DNA of 16,479 nucleotides from Acidobacteriaceae bacterium (GTDB lineage: Bacteria; Acidobacteriota; Terriglobia; Terriglobales; Acidobacteriaceae): contig PLUJ01000193.1 of the NCBI GenBank assembly GCA_003165455.1, positions 20,167 through 36,645 of the forward strand, read 5' to 3'. The notes below the pieces were generated by a model. It did no database searches and was not told the DNA's origin. It saw only the letters and a list, made by a program, of their open reading frames with translations. Below are positions 1-6,653 of this stretch, in pieces. Position 1 is the first letter of the stretch. Every line of letters starts with the position of its first letter. Position numbers and translations under genes: made by a program.

Positions 1-705
1 CAGTTGGCTTTCGGGAATGTGCTGGCGCATGAGTTCCGCTTCCCTCACGCCGGTAAGGATGTCCTCGTCTCCAGTCACCAGCAAAGTCGGGACATCGATG
101 CCCCTCAAGGTCTCGACCGAGTCCGGACGCTCCGCCATCCCCCGTTGTGCTTCGGCCACGTCCTGCGCAGACATTTTCCGCATTAAGTTCAGCGCTCCCT
201 CCACTCGATCCGGCCTTAGGTCACGAGTGCTCGCACCGAACAGTCTAGGGATCATACTTTGGAAAAACGGCTCCGTGCCTCGATCCAAAACATCATCTGC
301 AGCCTGTAGCCGCGCGGCTTGGGCATCGGGAGAATCTGCCGCCGCCTTGGTATTGAATAGACCAAGCGCCGTTACTCGCTCATGGTGCCTGCGCCAAAAT
401 TCGAATAGGATATAGCCGCCGATGGAGTTCCCAATCAGCGGAGCCCGGCCAACTTCGGCGTCATCCATCACCCGGGCCAAGTCGGCGGCGTGCTTTTCCA
501 TGGTGGCTGGGCCTTCGCCAATCCCAGAATCTCCGTGTCCGCGTAGATCTGGCATGACAACGCGATAGCGGGTAAGAGCCCCAGCCGCAGGTAGCCAGAA
601 TTCATGATTCGACGGAAATGGGTGCAAGAGAACCACGGAAAGCCCAGCACCCTGAACGTGATAAACGATATCCTCATCGCCGCTTTTGATTTCGTGACGT
701 TCCAT
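1..705 (-). CDS. Alpha/beta hydrolase, C-terminal end missing
   Basis: The gene runs off the left edge, so 235 N-terminal residues are visible. The fold is clear. An HP dipeptide after the first core strand (residues 28-29, LLHPFP) supplies the oxyanion region. DLRGHGDS follows at 53-60. The nucleophile elbow is GNSIGG with Ser94. A late strand LLVTGDEDI near 210 carries the likely catalytic Asp. The catalytic His must lie outside the window. Proteins of this type are soluble esterases, lactonases or C-C hydrolases, and the substrate cannot be told. The ATG at 705-703 gives a canonical start to the domain, although no strong ribosome-binding site precedes it. The zinc-ribbon/PspC gene ends 46 bases upstream on the same strand, so co-transcription is possible. 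Confidence 0.9.
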   Translation of the reverse strand, partial: MERHEIKSGDEDIVYHVQGAGLSVVLLHPFPSNHEFWLPAAGALTRYRVVMPDLRGHGDSGIGEGPATMEKHAADLARVMDDAEVGRAPLIGNSIGGYILFEFWRRHHERVTALGLFNTKAAADSPDAQAARLQAADDVLDRGTEPFFQSMIPRLFGASTRDLRPDRVEGALNLMRKMSAQDVAEAQRGMAERPDSVETLRGIDVPTLLVTGDEDILTGVREAELMRQHIPESQL

Positions 706-751
706 TTTGCCGGAAGACAAGTTTGCGGGAGCCAGGAAAGATCAAAAACAG

Positions 752-1066
752 CTACGGATTCGTCGCTCGCTGCACTCCTACCGGGGCCGTCAGCAACAAT
801 GGCTCTTCCGGCATCACGATCCAGGCGATGGGATAGGAGATTAGGCCAATGCCGGTCATGAACGACGTAATCAGCCATACTAGCCGCACTACCGTTACAT
901 CGACATCGAAGTATTCGGCAAAGCCCAGGCAAACTCCGGCGATTTTGCGGCCATGCCGGGGGCGCATCAGCCGCTTGCGCGCTAGTGACGCTCCAATTCG
1001 AACTCCGCAGTATGCACAAACCGCCGCGTCATCTTGAATCACCTTGCCGCAATAGTTGCAGTACAT
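752..1066 (-). CDS. Zinc-ribbon plus PspC-domain membrane protein
   Basis: This 104-residue protein begins with a zinc ribbon (Cys3-x2-Cys6 and Cys17-x2-Cys20). A PspC domain follows at about 35-86, with the typical basic start, a KIAGVCLGFAEYF segment and a hydrophobic helix pair ending in WIVMPEEP. PspC is the membrane component of the phage-shock envelope-stress response in enterobacteria. Short zinc-ribbon-PspC proteins in other phyla are mostly uncharacterised, so a role in sensing envelope stress is inference. The start is fixed by a strong ribosome-binding site, GGAGGTGG, five bases before the ATG (1071-1078 on the plus strand). A TACAAT-like -10 box may lie at 1099-1104, complementary strand. 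No pspA or pspB is present nearby. Confidence 0.85.
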   Translation of the reverse strand: MYCNYCGKVIQDDAAVCAYCGVRIGASLARKRLMRPRHGRKIAGVCLGFAEYFDVDVTVVRLVWLITSFMTGIGLISYPIAWIVMPEEPLLLTAPVGVQRATNP

Positions 1067-1070
1067 AGCA

Positions 1071-1078
1071 CCACCTCC
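1071..1078 (-). promoter_or_regulatory. Ribosome-binding site of the PspC gene
   Basis: GGAGGTGG on the minus strand lies just upstream of the ATG at 1066. It decides this start. Confidence 0.8.
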
Positions 1079-1225
1079 GGCCCACTAGCGGATACGTAAT
1101 TGTATGCCGAAAGTTCCCCCGCAAATCAGTTTTACTTCTTGGTAATCTTTCCGGTATTTTCCCGGCCATCCCATCAACACCGTAGAGCGAAGACAAATAA
1201 AAATGTAGAAGCCCGCGTATTAACC

Positions 1226-1254
1226 GTTGATTGATCATTTATTGATCAATCAAC
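1226..1254. repeat. Perfect 12-bp inverted repeat, candidate operator
   Basis: GTTGATTGATCA (1226-1237) and TGATCAATCAAC (1243-1254) are exact reverse complements separated by TTTAT. The element sits in the 274-bp region between the divergent PspC and beta-propeller genes, 87 bases before the beta-propeller start. It has no U-tract on either side and does not follow a gene end, so an operator for a dimeric repressor is more likely than a terminator. The regulator is unknown. Confidence 0.6.
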
Positions 1255-1340
1255 CCTCCGCCGAAACAACCGTGAATTTTCTACGAGCATCTACTGTGCG
1301 CACACATCGACTTGCTCGAAAAATCCCAGGAGTACAAAGT

Positions 1341-2519
1341 ATGTCGCACCACTTCAAATTCGTCACTTGTCTTCTGGCCACGCTATGCACGGAATTAGCG
1401 ATTGGTCAGGTCGCCGCCACGCAGATCGCCGTCCCAGCCCCATCGTCATCCCCCAATTCACCCGTAGCTTATGTTTATGTTTCGAGCAACCCCAGCGGCA
1501 ACAGCAGTGAAATTGTCGGGTACAGCGCCTCCAGCGATGGAAAGCTCACGGTCATCGCAGGTTCTCCTTTTGCCGCTAACGTGCAATACATGGCCGTAAA
1601 CGGAAAATATCTCTTCGGCTCCAACGGAATTGATATCGATTCGTTCTCCATTGCCTCGAACGGCGCCCTGCAGCAGGTTTCCTCGATCAACGCCCAGAGG
1701 TTTAATTCCGGCAATTGCGGTGGACCTTGGGTATTATTTACGGATCGTACAGGCGCCAGCTTGTATGACAATGACATTTACAGCGACTGCGCCAACAATG
1801 CTTACCAATTTTTCGGCGTGGATTCTACGACTGGTAGCCTGGATTATCTCGGCGTCACCAGCGCTTCAAGCCCTGAGTTCGAAGGCGCGCTGAGCTTGAT
1901 CGGTAACAATCAGTATGGGTACGGAGCCAGTTGCTATCACTGGTACCAGGAAATTTACGGATTCTCCCGTGCCAGCGATGGCGCTCTGACCGATCTGAAC
2001 CTTAACACTCCCATCCCGGCGGCCAAGCCCGGAAACATCTACTGCCCCGGCCCAGCTGCGGCCGACTCCTCCAATCATGTGGCCGTCGCCATGTCGCCGA
2101 TCAGCAATTCCTCATTGCAGCCCTCCGGCCTCACTCAACTCGCCACTTATACGGCCGATAGCTCCGGTAACCTGACTACGGCCAGCACCTATTCCAACAT
2201 GCCAAAGGTCGCCGTCGGCGCCACCGATATTGCCTTGTCACCCTCCGGAAAACTGCTGGCTGTCGCGGGACCGGGCGGCTTGCAGGTCTTCCACTTCAAC
2301 GGAAGCGCCCCCATCACGCACTTTTCTGATGCGTTCACCAAGGATTCGGTGGAGCAGGTGGATCAAATCTTCTGGGACAATGCGGACCATCTCTACGCCG
2401 TCAGCCAATCGGCGGGAAAGTTGTTCGTATTTACCGTCACGCCAACCAGCTACAGTCAGGCGGATGGTTCGCCTTACACCCTAGCTGCTCCACAAACTAT
2501 GGTCGTGCTCTCAAGATAG
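1341..2519 (+). CDS. Secreted lactonase-like beta-propeller protein
   Basis: The protein is 392 residues. Its N-terminus MSHHFKFVTCLLATLC followed by small residues looks like a Sec signal peptide. The body repeats a blade pattern of the type YVYVSS / GYSASSDGKLT / GSPF, seen again as IDSFSIASNGAL, FGVDSTTGSL, GFSRASDGALT and VFTVTPTSYS. This is characteristic of the 7-bladed lactonase/YVTN propeller superfamily, abundant as exported proteins in Acidobacteriota. 6-phosphogluconolactonase belongs to the same fold, but an extracellular enzyme on that substrate is unlikely and the true ligand is unknown. ATG 1341 is preferred over in-frame upstream starts because AGGAG (1328-1332) precedes it by eight bases and the signal peptide starts there. 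It is transcribed away from PspC, past the 1226-1254 inverted repeat. Confidence 0.82.
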   Translation: MSHHFKFVTCLLATLCTELAIGQVAATQIAVPAPSSSPNSPVAYVYVSSNPSGNSSEIVGYSASSDGKLTVIAGSPFAANVQYMAVNGKYLFGSNGIDIDSFSIASNGALQQVSSINAQRFNSGNCGGPWVLFTDRTGASLYDNDIYSDCANNAYQFFGVDSTTGSLDYLGVTSASSPEFEGALSLIGNNQYGYGASCYHWYQEIYGFSRASDGALTDLNLNTPIPAAKPGNIYCPGPAAADSSNHVAVAMSPISNSSLQPSGLTQLATYTADSSGNLTTASTYSNMPKVAVGATDIALSPSGKLLAVAGPGGLQVFHFNGSAPITHFSDAFTKDSVEQVDQIFWDNADHLYAVSQSAGKLFVFTVTPTSYSQADGSPYTLAAPQTMVVLSR

Positions 2520-2531
2520 AACTCGCGAGGA

Positions 2532-2555
2532 GCCCGAACCGACGTTGCGGCGGGC
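2532..2555. terminator. Weak hairpin between convergent genes
   Basis: GCCCG (2532-2536) pairs with CGGGC (2551-2555), and an inner CCG/CGG pair is possible. The hairpin lies 12 bases after the beta-propeller stop and before the stop of the opposing TPR gene. No T-run follows, so intrinsic termination is doubtful. Confidence 0.25.
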
Positions 2556-2600
2556 ATGACTCACCCCCTCACTCAATCGAGGAGGCTTGTCGAGACAGAA

Positions 2601-3851
2601 TTACTCTCGGTAGGCTTCCTTGATGTGTTTCCGAGCCAGTTCGGCGGGAGGACTGCTCGCGTTTTCAGCGAGCACTGTCTCGTACTTCTTTACGGCGAGG
2701 TCACGCTTCTGCAGAAGATCGTACATTTCCCCGGCAGCAAGGTTGGCTTTTTGCAGGGTTTCCGGATCAGGATCGGATACTTGACTCACGAGCTCGTAAG
2801 CGGCCGCGGCTCCCCCGAAATCCTTCTGTCCGCGCAACCCCTCGCCCAGTCCTAATGCGCAAACCTCGTAATGAAGGCTGCCGTATTTCCCCGCCCTGCC
2901 GTTCTGCCATATGGCACGGTAGGCGGCTACCGCTTCCTGGCTATGCCCGCTGACACGAAGCAGATTGGCTTCCTCCAAAGGAAATAGATAGTTCCTGGGA
3001 TAACGTACAGCCAATTCGTGCATCAGGGATCGGGCTTTGTCAAAGCGATGCTCTCGCCTGAGGAATAAGGCCAGAACGACCTTGCCATCCACGCTGTTCT
3101 CGCCGTTGCCATTCGCAACCTGTTGCAGATATTCCAGGCCTTTTTCTTTCGTTCCGCTCAAACCCACCAGCGCAACCGCTGCTTTTACGCTCCACGGAAG
3201 GCTCCCCATTACATAGTTATGCGCCCCGACCACAAGTTTCGCGTCAACGTAGTTGGGTGCGAGTTCGAGAACACGCTCGTGATCCCGCCGGGCTCCAACT
3301 GCATTTCGTAGCGCCGTAAGCCAGGCTCGCTCCACTAATGCCGTATAAAGCGAAAATTGCGCGCGTGTCACGCCGCGAGCATAAACAGCATCCACGTCGT
3401 TCGGATTCGTTTTCAGTCTCTGCTCTTCAAGAGCCTCCGCACGGCCAACCAATTCCATAATCCGCTCTTTGATCTTCGGATCGGCAGGTCGATGGGCTTG
3501 TCCAATAAAACTGTCGTTCGAGTATTCGCCCGTGTTCATCGCTCCCATTCGGTAGAGCTCACGCATCAGAGTGGTGGCGAGCAGATGGTTCACCGCGGTC
3601 GGGTCGTCCGGCTTGCGATCCAGAACCTTTTGAAATTCCTGGATCGAGCGGTCGTAATCCATGTTGTAGAAATGATCGAATGCGGTATCGACTAGCGGAT
3701 CGTGACGCTTGGCTGAAACGCTTGCCGGAGAATTGGTTCCGGACGCGGATATGCCCGCCGCCGTTGCGGAGAGGTAACTGACGGCAAACCAACCAGCAAG
3801 AAGAATGAAGCGAAGGAATAACGGTGCGGCAAGTTTCCGGCTCAACTGCAT
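2601..3851 (-). CDS. Exported TPR-repeat protein
   Basis: This 416-residue protein starts with a basic, then hydrophobic segment (about 1-32) ending in AxA-like residues, consistent with a signal peptide. The rest is helical with degenerate tetratricopeptide repeats. One is at about 55-87 (AFDHFYNMDYDRSIQEF, then VLDRKPDDPTA). Others lie around residues 190-210 (RRDHERVLELAPNYVDA), 260-290 (HRFDKARSLMHELAVRYP) and 330-410 (KDFGGAAAAYELVSQ, then KRDLAVKKYETVLAE). TPR arrays mount protein-protein contacts, and no enzymatic domain is visible. The middle (GAHNYVMGSLPWSVKAAVAL) is conserved-looking and not TPR-like. The ribosome-binding site is poor (GGGG directly before ATG). It stands alone, convergent with the beta-propeller gene and divergent from the zinc-ribbon gene. 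Confidence 0.8.
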   Translation of the reverse strand: MQLSRKLAAPLFLRFILLAGWFAVSYLSATAAGISASGTNSPASVSAKRHDPLVDTAFDHFYNMDYDRSIQEFQKVLDRKPDDPTAVNHLLATTLMRELYRMGAMNTGEYSNDSFIGQAHRPADPKIKERIMELVGRAEALEEQRLKTNPNDVDAVYARGVTRAQFSLYTALVERAWLTALRNAVGARRDHERVLELAPNYVDAKLVVGAHNYVMGSLPWSVKAAVALVGLSGTKEKGLEYLQQVANGNGENSVDGKVVLALFLRREHRFDKARSLMHELAVRYPRNYLFPLEEANLLRVSGHSQEAVAAYRAIWQNGRAGKYGSLHYEVCALGLGEGLRGQKDFGGAAAAYELVSQVSDPDPETLQKANLAAGEMYDLLQKRDLAVKKYETVLAENASSPPAELARKHIKEAYRE

Positions 3852-4240
3852 CCCCGAAGTCTGACGTTTGATCTTAAAAGTTAGTCTAACCGAACTGTGC
3901 CGAAGTGGTGATCAACGAAAGTGAATTCATGAAGCCGGAAGTCGTAGCCTTTCCGGTCCATTAGAAATGAGTGACATCGATACACAAAGGTTCGCAATCA
4001 TTCGACTTCAATCGGAGGCGCCAGTGGATCCGGTTTCATGTCTCCGAGCGAATCCGTTGGACATCTTTTACTCGAACTCCAGAGTAATTATTGCGCGAAA
4101 CCGCAACATGGATTTCGTCGCGAAATCGCAAGTCGCTGAATAAGAAATGCGTTAGCCTGTGATCGATTTGGCGCTAGACTTGCCTCCAGTCGAGTGCGCC
4201 TCGGAAAGAGAGCGCTTCCCCCAGGAAGCTGTTCCAAGTT
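3852..4240. other. Divergent intergenic region, 389 bp
   Basis: It separates the TPR gene (minus) from the zinc-ribbon gene (plus) and must hold both promoters. The only clear structure is a 7-bp inverted repeat with a three-base loop, GATTTCG-TCG-CGAAATC, at 4111-4127. No convincing gene was seen. A minus-strand open frame entering from 4582 is low-complexity antisense of the neighbouring gene. Confidence 0.5.
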
Positions 4241-4801
4241 ATGGCTGATGTAGTTCGCGATGCACAGCAGGAGTTTTGGCGTCCCCCCGCCGTCACTCCA
4301 GCAGTTGATGTCTCTTCCCCATTGGAGCCCTCCCCCCAGATGGCTCATATCTGCACAGGCTGTGGCAGTGAATTCATGATCGCTGCCCGTTACTGCCACT
4401 CCTGCGGAGACCGCCGGACCGAACTCCCTTCCTCCTCGCTTGCCCTCCCCGTGACATTGTCTGCCACCGTCGACGGTTATGTAAGCCAAGTCATAGATTG
4501 GGCAACCGTTGCGGTTGTGTGGACTGCAACCGCATGGCGCAAGATTACCTTTCCCGCGTGGCTCAGATACCTCCACTTCCATGAGATTAAGCGCCAGGTC
4601 GGCCTGCCGACCGGCGCCTTGATCGCCTTCTTAATCGGCTTGGGGTGCGTAGCGGGCGCTATCGGCGTGAGTCTGTTCTATAAGGCTTCCAATCTTGTTG
4701 AGTTTCAAGCCATTCAGATGTGGCGAATAGAATGGCTTCTGGCTGCAACCGCCTCATTTGTCGCTGGCATTCTCCTCAAACGACCAGACGCGGATCAGTA
4801 A
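4241..4801 (+). CDS. Zinc-ribbon membrane protein of unknown function
   Basis: The protein has 186 residues. A proline-rich N-terminus of about 35 residues leads into a zinc ribbon, Cys38-x2-Cys41 and Cys52-x2-Cys55 (the second half reads YCHSCGDRR). A linker with amphipathic stretches (about 77-115) follows. Two hydrophobic helices, about 122-146 and 160-179, end in a short charged tail. The layout is a cytoplasmic zinc ribbon anchored by a helical hairpin, common among uncharacterised acidobacterial proteins. No known catalytic domain is visible. An AGGAAG sits about 13 bases before the ATG, a rather long spacing, so the start is only moderately sure. It converges on thiD with a 36-base gap. 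Confidence 0.7.
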   Translation: MADVVRDAQQEFWRPPAVTPAVDVSSPLEPSPQMAHICTGCGSEFMIAARYCHSCGDRRTELPSSSLALPVTLSATVDGYVSQVIDWATVAVVWTATAWRKITFPAWLRYLHFHEIKRQVGLPTGALIAFLIGLGCVAGAIGVSLFYKASNLVEFQAIQMWRIEWLLAATASFVAGILLKRPDADQ

Positions 4802-4837
4802 CACTGGAGTTTAACCCTCGAGCGGGATCGGCCCTGT

Positions 4838-5689
4838 CTACAGTTCACTTCCTGACGCCACCGCGCGCCGCTGCTGGTTCATCCGGTAGAGATGGTTCAC
4901 TGGCCCGTTTCCACGCCCCAGTGGATGGCCAGCGGCAATCGCAGCCGTTACATACGTCTTGGCCAACAACGTCGCCTCTGCGAGTCCCCGGTCCAGCGCC
5001 AGATGACATGCCATTGAAGTCGAAAAAGCACACCCCGTGCCATGCGTCGAGTTCGACCGTAACTTCTCTGTTTTGAATACCTCCTGCTCAACCCCTTGGG
5101 CACTGCGGAAGCTTAATAAGTCGACGGCCTTCTCCAGGTGTCCCCCCGTGATCACCACTGCCGCAGCACCCATTTTATGGAGCCGATGGGCCGCCGCTCG
5201 CATTTCACTCAGGTTCGACACAGGCATCCCGGTGAACTCCGCCGCCTCGTCCACATTAGGCGTGATTACGTCTGCTAAAGACATCAGCTCCTCGATGAGG
5301 ACTTTGGTCCCAGCTCCATCCAGAAGATCGGCTCCCGACGAGGACTTCAGGACCGGATCCAGCACAATATTCGGCAATTTGCCCCTGCCCGATGATTCGC
5401 CCAGGAACTCGACTACCTTACGCGCTACAGCGGCCGACCCCAGCATCCCGATGTGAACGCCCGCGATCGCCATATCCCCGGCCAGCTCGTCCAGGGTCTC
5501 TTTGACCATTTCAGGGTCGGTGGCGACCATTCGGCATACGCCTGCCGTGGATTGAACAGTCAGCCCTGTCACGCAGGCAATCCCATAGCAGCCATGCGCG
5601 GCGATCGTCTTAATATCAGCTGTGACCCCCGCTCCGGAACTCGGGTCAAATCCGGCGATCGTGAGAACGATGGCTGGAGTGTCGGTCAT
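4838..5689 (-). CDS. thiD: Hydroxymethylpyrimidine/phosphomethylpyrimidine kinase
   Basis: ThiD phosphorylates HMP and then HMP-phosphate to give HMP-pyrophosphate for thiamine synthesis in the cytoplasm. The 283-residue protein belongs to the ribokinase-like fold. It starts with the family motif GFDPSSGAGVTADIKT (13-28). Gln46 is in the pyrimidine pocket region, VLDPVLKSSSG is at 109-119 and TPNVDEAAEF at 143-152. The anion-hole motif STHGTGCAFS places Cys220 where the catalytic Cys of ThiD sits. The C-terminal 15 residues extend slightly beyond the usual length. The start is supported by GGAGGG four bases upstream of the ATG (5694-5699, complementary). No other thi gene is adjacent and no TPP riboswitch could be recognised upstream, so it looks like a solitary gene. 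Confidence 0.95.
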   Translation of the reverse strand: MTDTPAIVLTIAGFDPSSGAGVTADIKTIAAHGCYGIACVTGLTVQSTAGVCRMVATDPEMVKETLDELAGDMAIAGVHIGMLGSAAVARKVVEFLGESSGRGKLPNIVLDPVLKSSSGADLLDGAGTKVLIEELMSLADVITPNVDEAAEFTGMPVSNLSEMRAAAHRLHKMGAAAVVITGGHLEKAVDLLSFRSAQGVEQEVFKTEKLRSNSTHGTGCAFSTSMACHLALDRGLAEATLLAKTYVTAAIAAGHPLGRGNGPVNHLYRMNQQRRAVASGSEL

Positions 5690-5693
5690 GAAT

Positions 5694-5699
5694 CCCTCC
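5694..5699 (-). promoter_or_regulatory. Ribosome-binding site of thiD
   Basis: GGAGGG on the minus strand, four bases from the ATG at 5689. It fixes the thiD start. Confidence 0.75.
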
Positions 5700-5798
5700 G
5701 AGGTTTTTGCGTTTCGTCGTGCAACACGCCCGAAAACTCGTAAATTTTACTTATAGCGATGGCAAGCAACTCCGTAACTGCTTGATAATAAACCACCT

Positions 5799-5812
5799 CG
5801 GAATGTATTCCG
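5799..5812. promoter_or_regulatory. 14-bp palindrome, possible operator
   Basis: CGGAATGTATTCCG has perfect 6-bp arms (CGGAAT/ATTCCG) around GT. It lies 110 bases upstream of the thiD start in the thiD-rlpA divergent region. Its function is unknown, and a repressor site for thiD is one possibility. Confidence 0.35.
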
Positions 5813-5996
5813 TGCAAGTCGCTGAAACCAATGGAGATGAAAAAAGTTCCCAATCTGGGTTATTTGCTTTAGTTACTCTTCGATAAACACCTAAGCCTAT
5901 TGTTTTACGATATATAACCGCACTCCTGCATCATTATCAATAGGTTACGTGAGACATCCATTACTAGGCAATCACTATAAACCGAGTCTTTTCCGA

Positions 5997-6025
5997 TTGA
6001 CAAGCCCCTACCACCCCTCTAGCAT
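5997..6025 (+). promoter_or_regulatory. Probable sigma-70 promoter of rlpA
   Basis: A consensus -35 box, TTGACA (5997-6002), is followed after exactly 17 bases by TAGCAT (6020-6025), four of six matches to TATAAT. The predicted start near 6032 would leave a leader of about 56 bases before rlpA. Confidence 0.55.
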
Positions 6026-6087
6026 TTACAGAACGTTAACGCAAAGTCTAGCTAGGACGAACTTTTTGAGTGTGCGAGGAGAACTGA

Positions 6088-6606
6088 ATGCTAAGACGTT
6101 TGGCTCATGGACTGATGACCGGGGTATTGATCATCGGGCTGGGAGCAGCTCAGGGTCCAAACAACTCGGAGGCCCGTTCCGCCCCAAGCAGTACCACCCA
6201 AATCAAACCTGAAAATCGCAACGAACTGCGCAAGAATAAACCCTTCGAGATCGGTACCGCTTCCTGGTACGGCGAGGACTTCGAAGGTAAGCCGACCGCT
6301 AGCGGCGAAGACTACGACATGTACGATATGACGGCAGCTCACCCCACTCTGCCGCTAGGAAGCTATGTTCGAGTGACCAACCTGCGCAATGGCCGCGCCG
6401 TCGTGGTGAAGGTAAATGACCGCGGTCCCATCGTTCCGGGACGGATCATCGATCTATCTTACGGCGCCGCGGAAGCTCTGCAGTTTCAGAACCGAGGTCT
6501 GCAGAGAGTCCGCCTCGATCTAGTCAAGCCTCATGGGCAGCGTACTCTGGCCTACCAGACCGTTGCTTACAACCAATACGATGGGTTCTTGGCGGAAGTC
6601 CGCTAA
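6088..6606 (+). CDS. rlpA: RlpA-type septal lytic transglycosylase
   Basis: RlpA proteins are double-psi beta-barrel enzymes that cut denuded peptidoglycan glycans during daughter-cell separation. This 172-residue protein has a hydrophobic N-terminal segment (about 5-22) that looks like a signal peptide or membrane anchor. It lacks an obvious lipobox Cys, unlike enterobacterial RlpA lipoproteins. The barrel spans about 55-147: GTASWYGEDFEGKPTASGE, MTAAHPTLPLGSYVRVTNL, VNDRGP and GRIIDLS. Glu74, Asp77, His85 and Asp111 keep the same relative spacing as the active-site residues I recall for Pseudomonas RlpA (E120, D123, H131, D157), so it should be active. There is no C-terminal SPOR domain. 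GAGGAG (6076-6081) precedes the ATG by six bases. pyrF follows after 18 bases in the same frame. Confidence 0.92.
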   Translation: MLRRLAHGLMTGVLIIGLGAAQGPNNSEARSAPSSTTQIKPENRNELRKNKPFEIGTASWYGEDFEGKPTASGEDYDMYDMTAAHPTLPLGSYVRVTNLRNGRAVVVKVNDRGPIVPGRIIDLSYGAAEALQFQNRGLQRVRLDLVKPHGQRTLAYQTVAYNQYDGFLAEVR

Positions 6607-6615
6607 AAGATTAGA

Positions 6616-6653
6616 CTGCCAGAGATGCAGAGTGAAACTGTCATCTCTGGCAG
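6616..6653 (+). promoter_or_regulatory. Perfect 12-bp hairpin enclosing the pyrF start codon
   Basis: CTGCCAGAGATG (6616-6627) and CATCTCTGGCAG (6642-6653) are exact reverse complements. The 14-base interval can add three more pairs (CAG/CTG) after a one-base bulge. The last three bases of the left arm are the pyrF ATG. In mRNA this would bury the start codon. There is no T-run after it, so it is not a standard terminator for rlpA. Confidence 0.7.

Larger units (their letters stand above)
5690..6087. other. Divergent intergenic region, 398 bp
   Basis: This AT-rich spacer lies between thiD (minus) and rlpA (plus). It contains a 14-bp palindrome at 5799-5812, a TATAAG-like -10 candidate for thiD near 5749-5754 (minus) and a good promoter for rlpA at 5997-6025. 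No TPP riboswitch signature and no gene were found. The sequence around 5830-5940 is unusually AT-rich for this window. Confidence 0.5.

Noticed and set aside
468..1019. 183-residue minus-strand frame spanning the PspC and hydrolase genes
   Set aside because: It overlaps two genes with firm domain evidence in another frame, and no motif is present.
1227..1340. Upstream in-frame start (38 extra residues) for the beta-propeller gene
   Set aside because: It would start inside the perfect inverted repeat and place non-signal sequence before a good signal peptide. ATG 1341 has AGGAG at the proper distance.
4088..4582. 164-residue minus-strand frame in the TPR/zinc-ribbon spacer
   Set aside because: It lies mostly opposite the zinc-ribbon gene, with an irregular composition and no initiation signal.
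5690..6087. TPP riboswitch expected before thiD
   Set aside because: The conserved CTGAGA and ACCTGATCTGG-like segments were not found on the minus strand.
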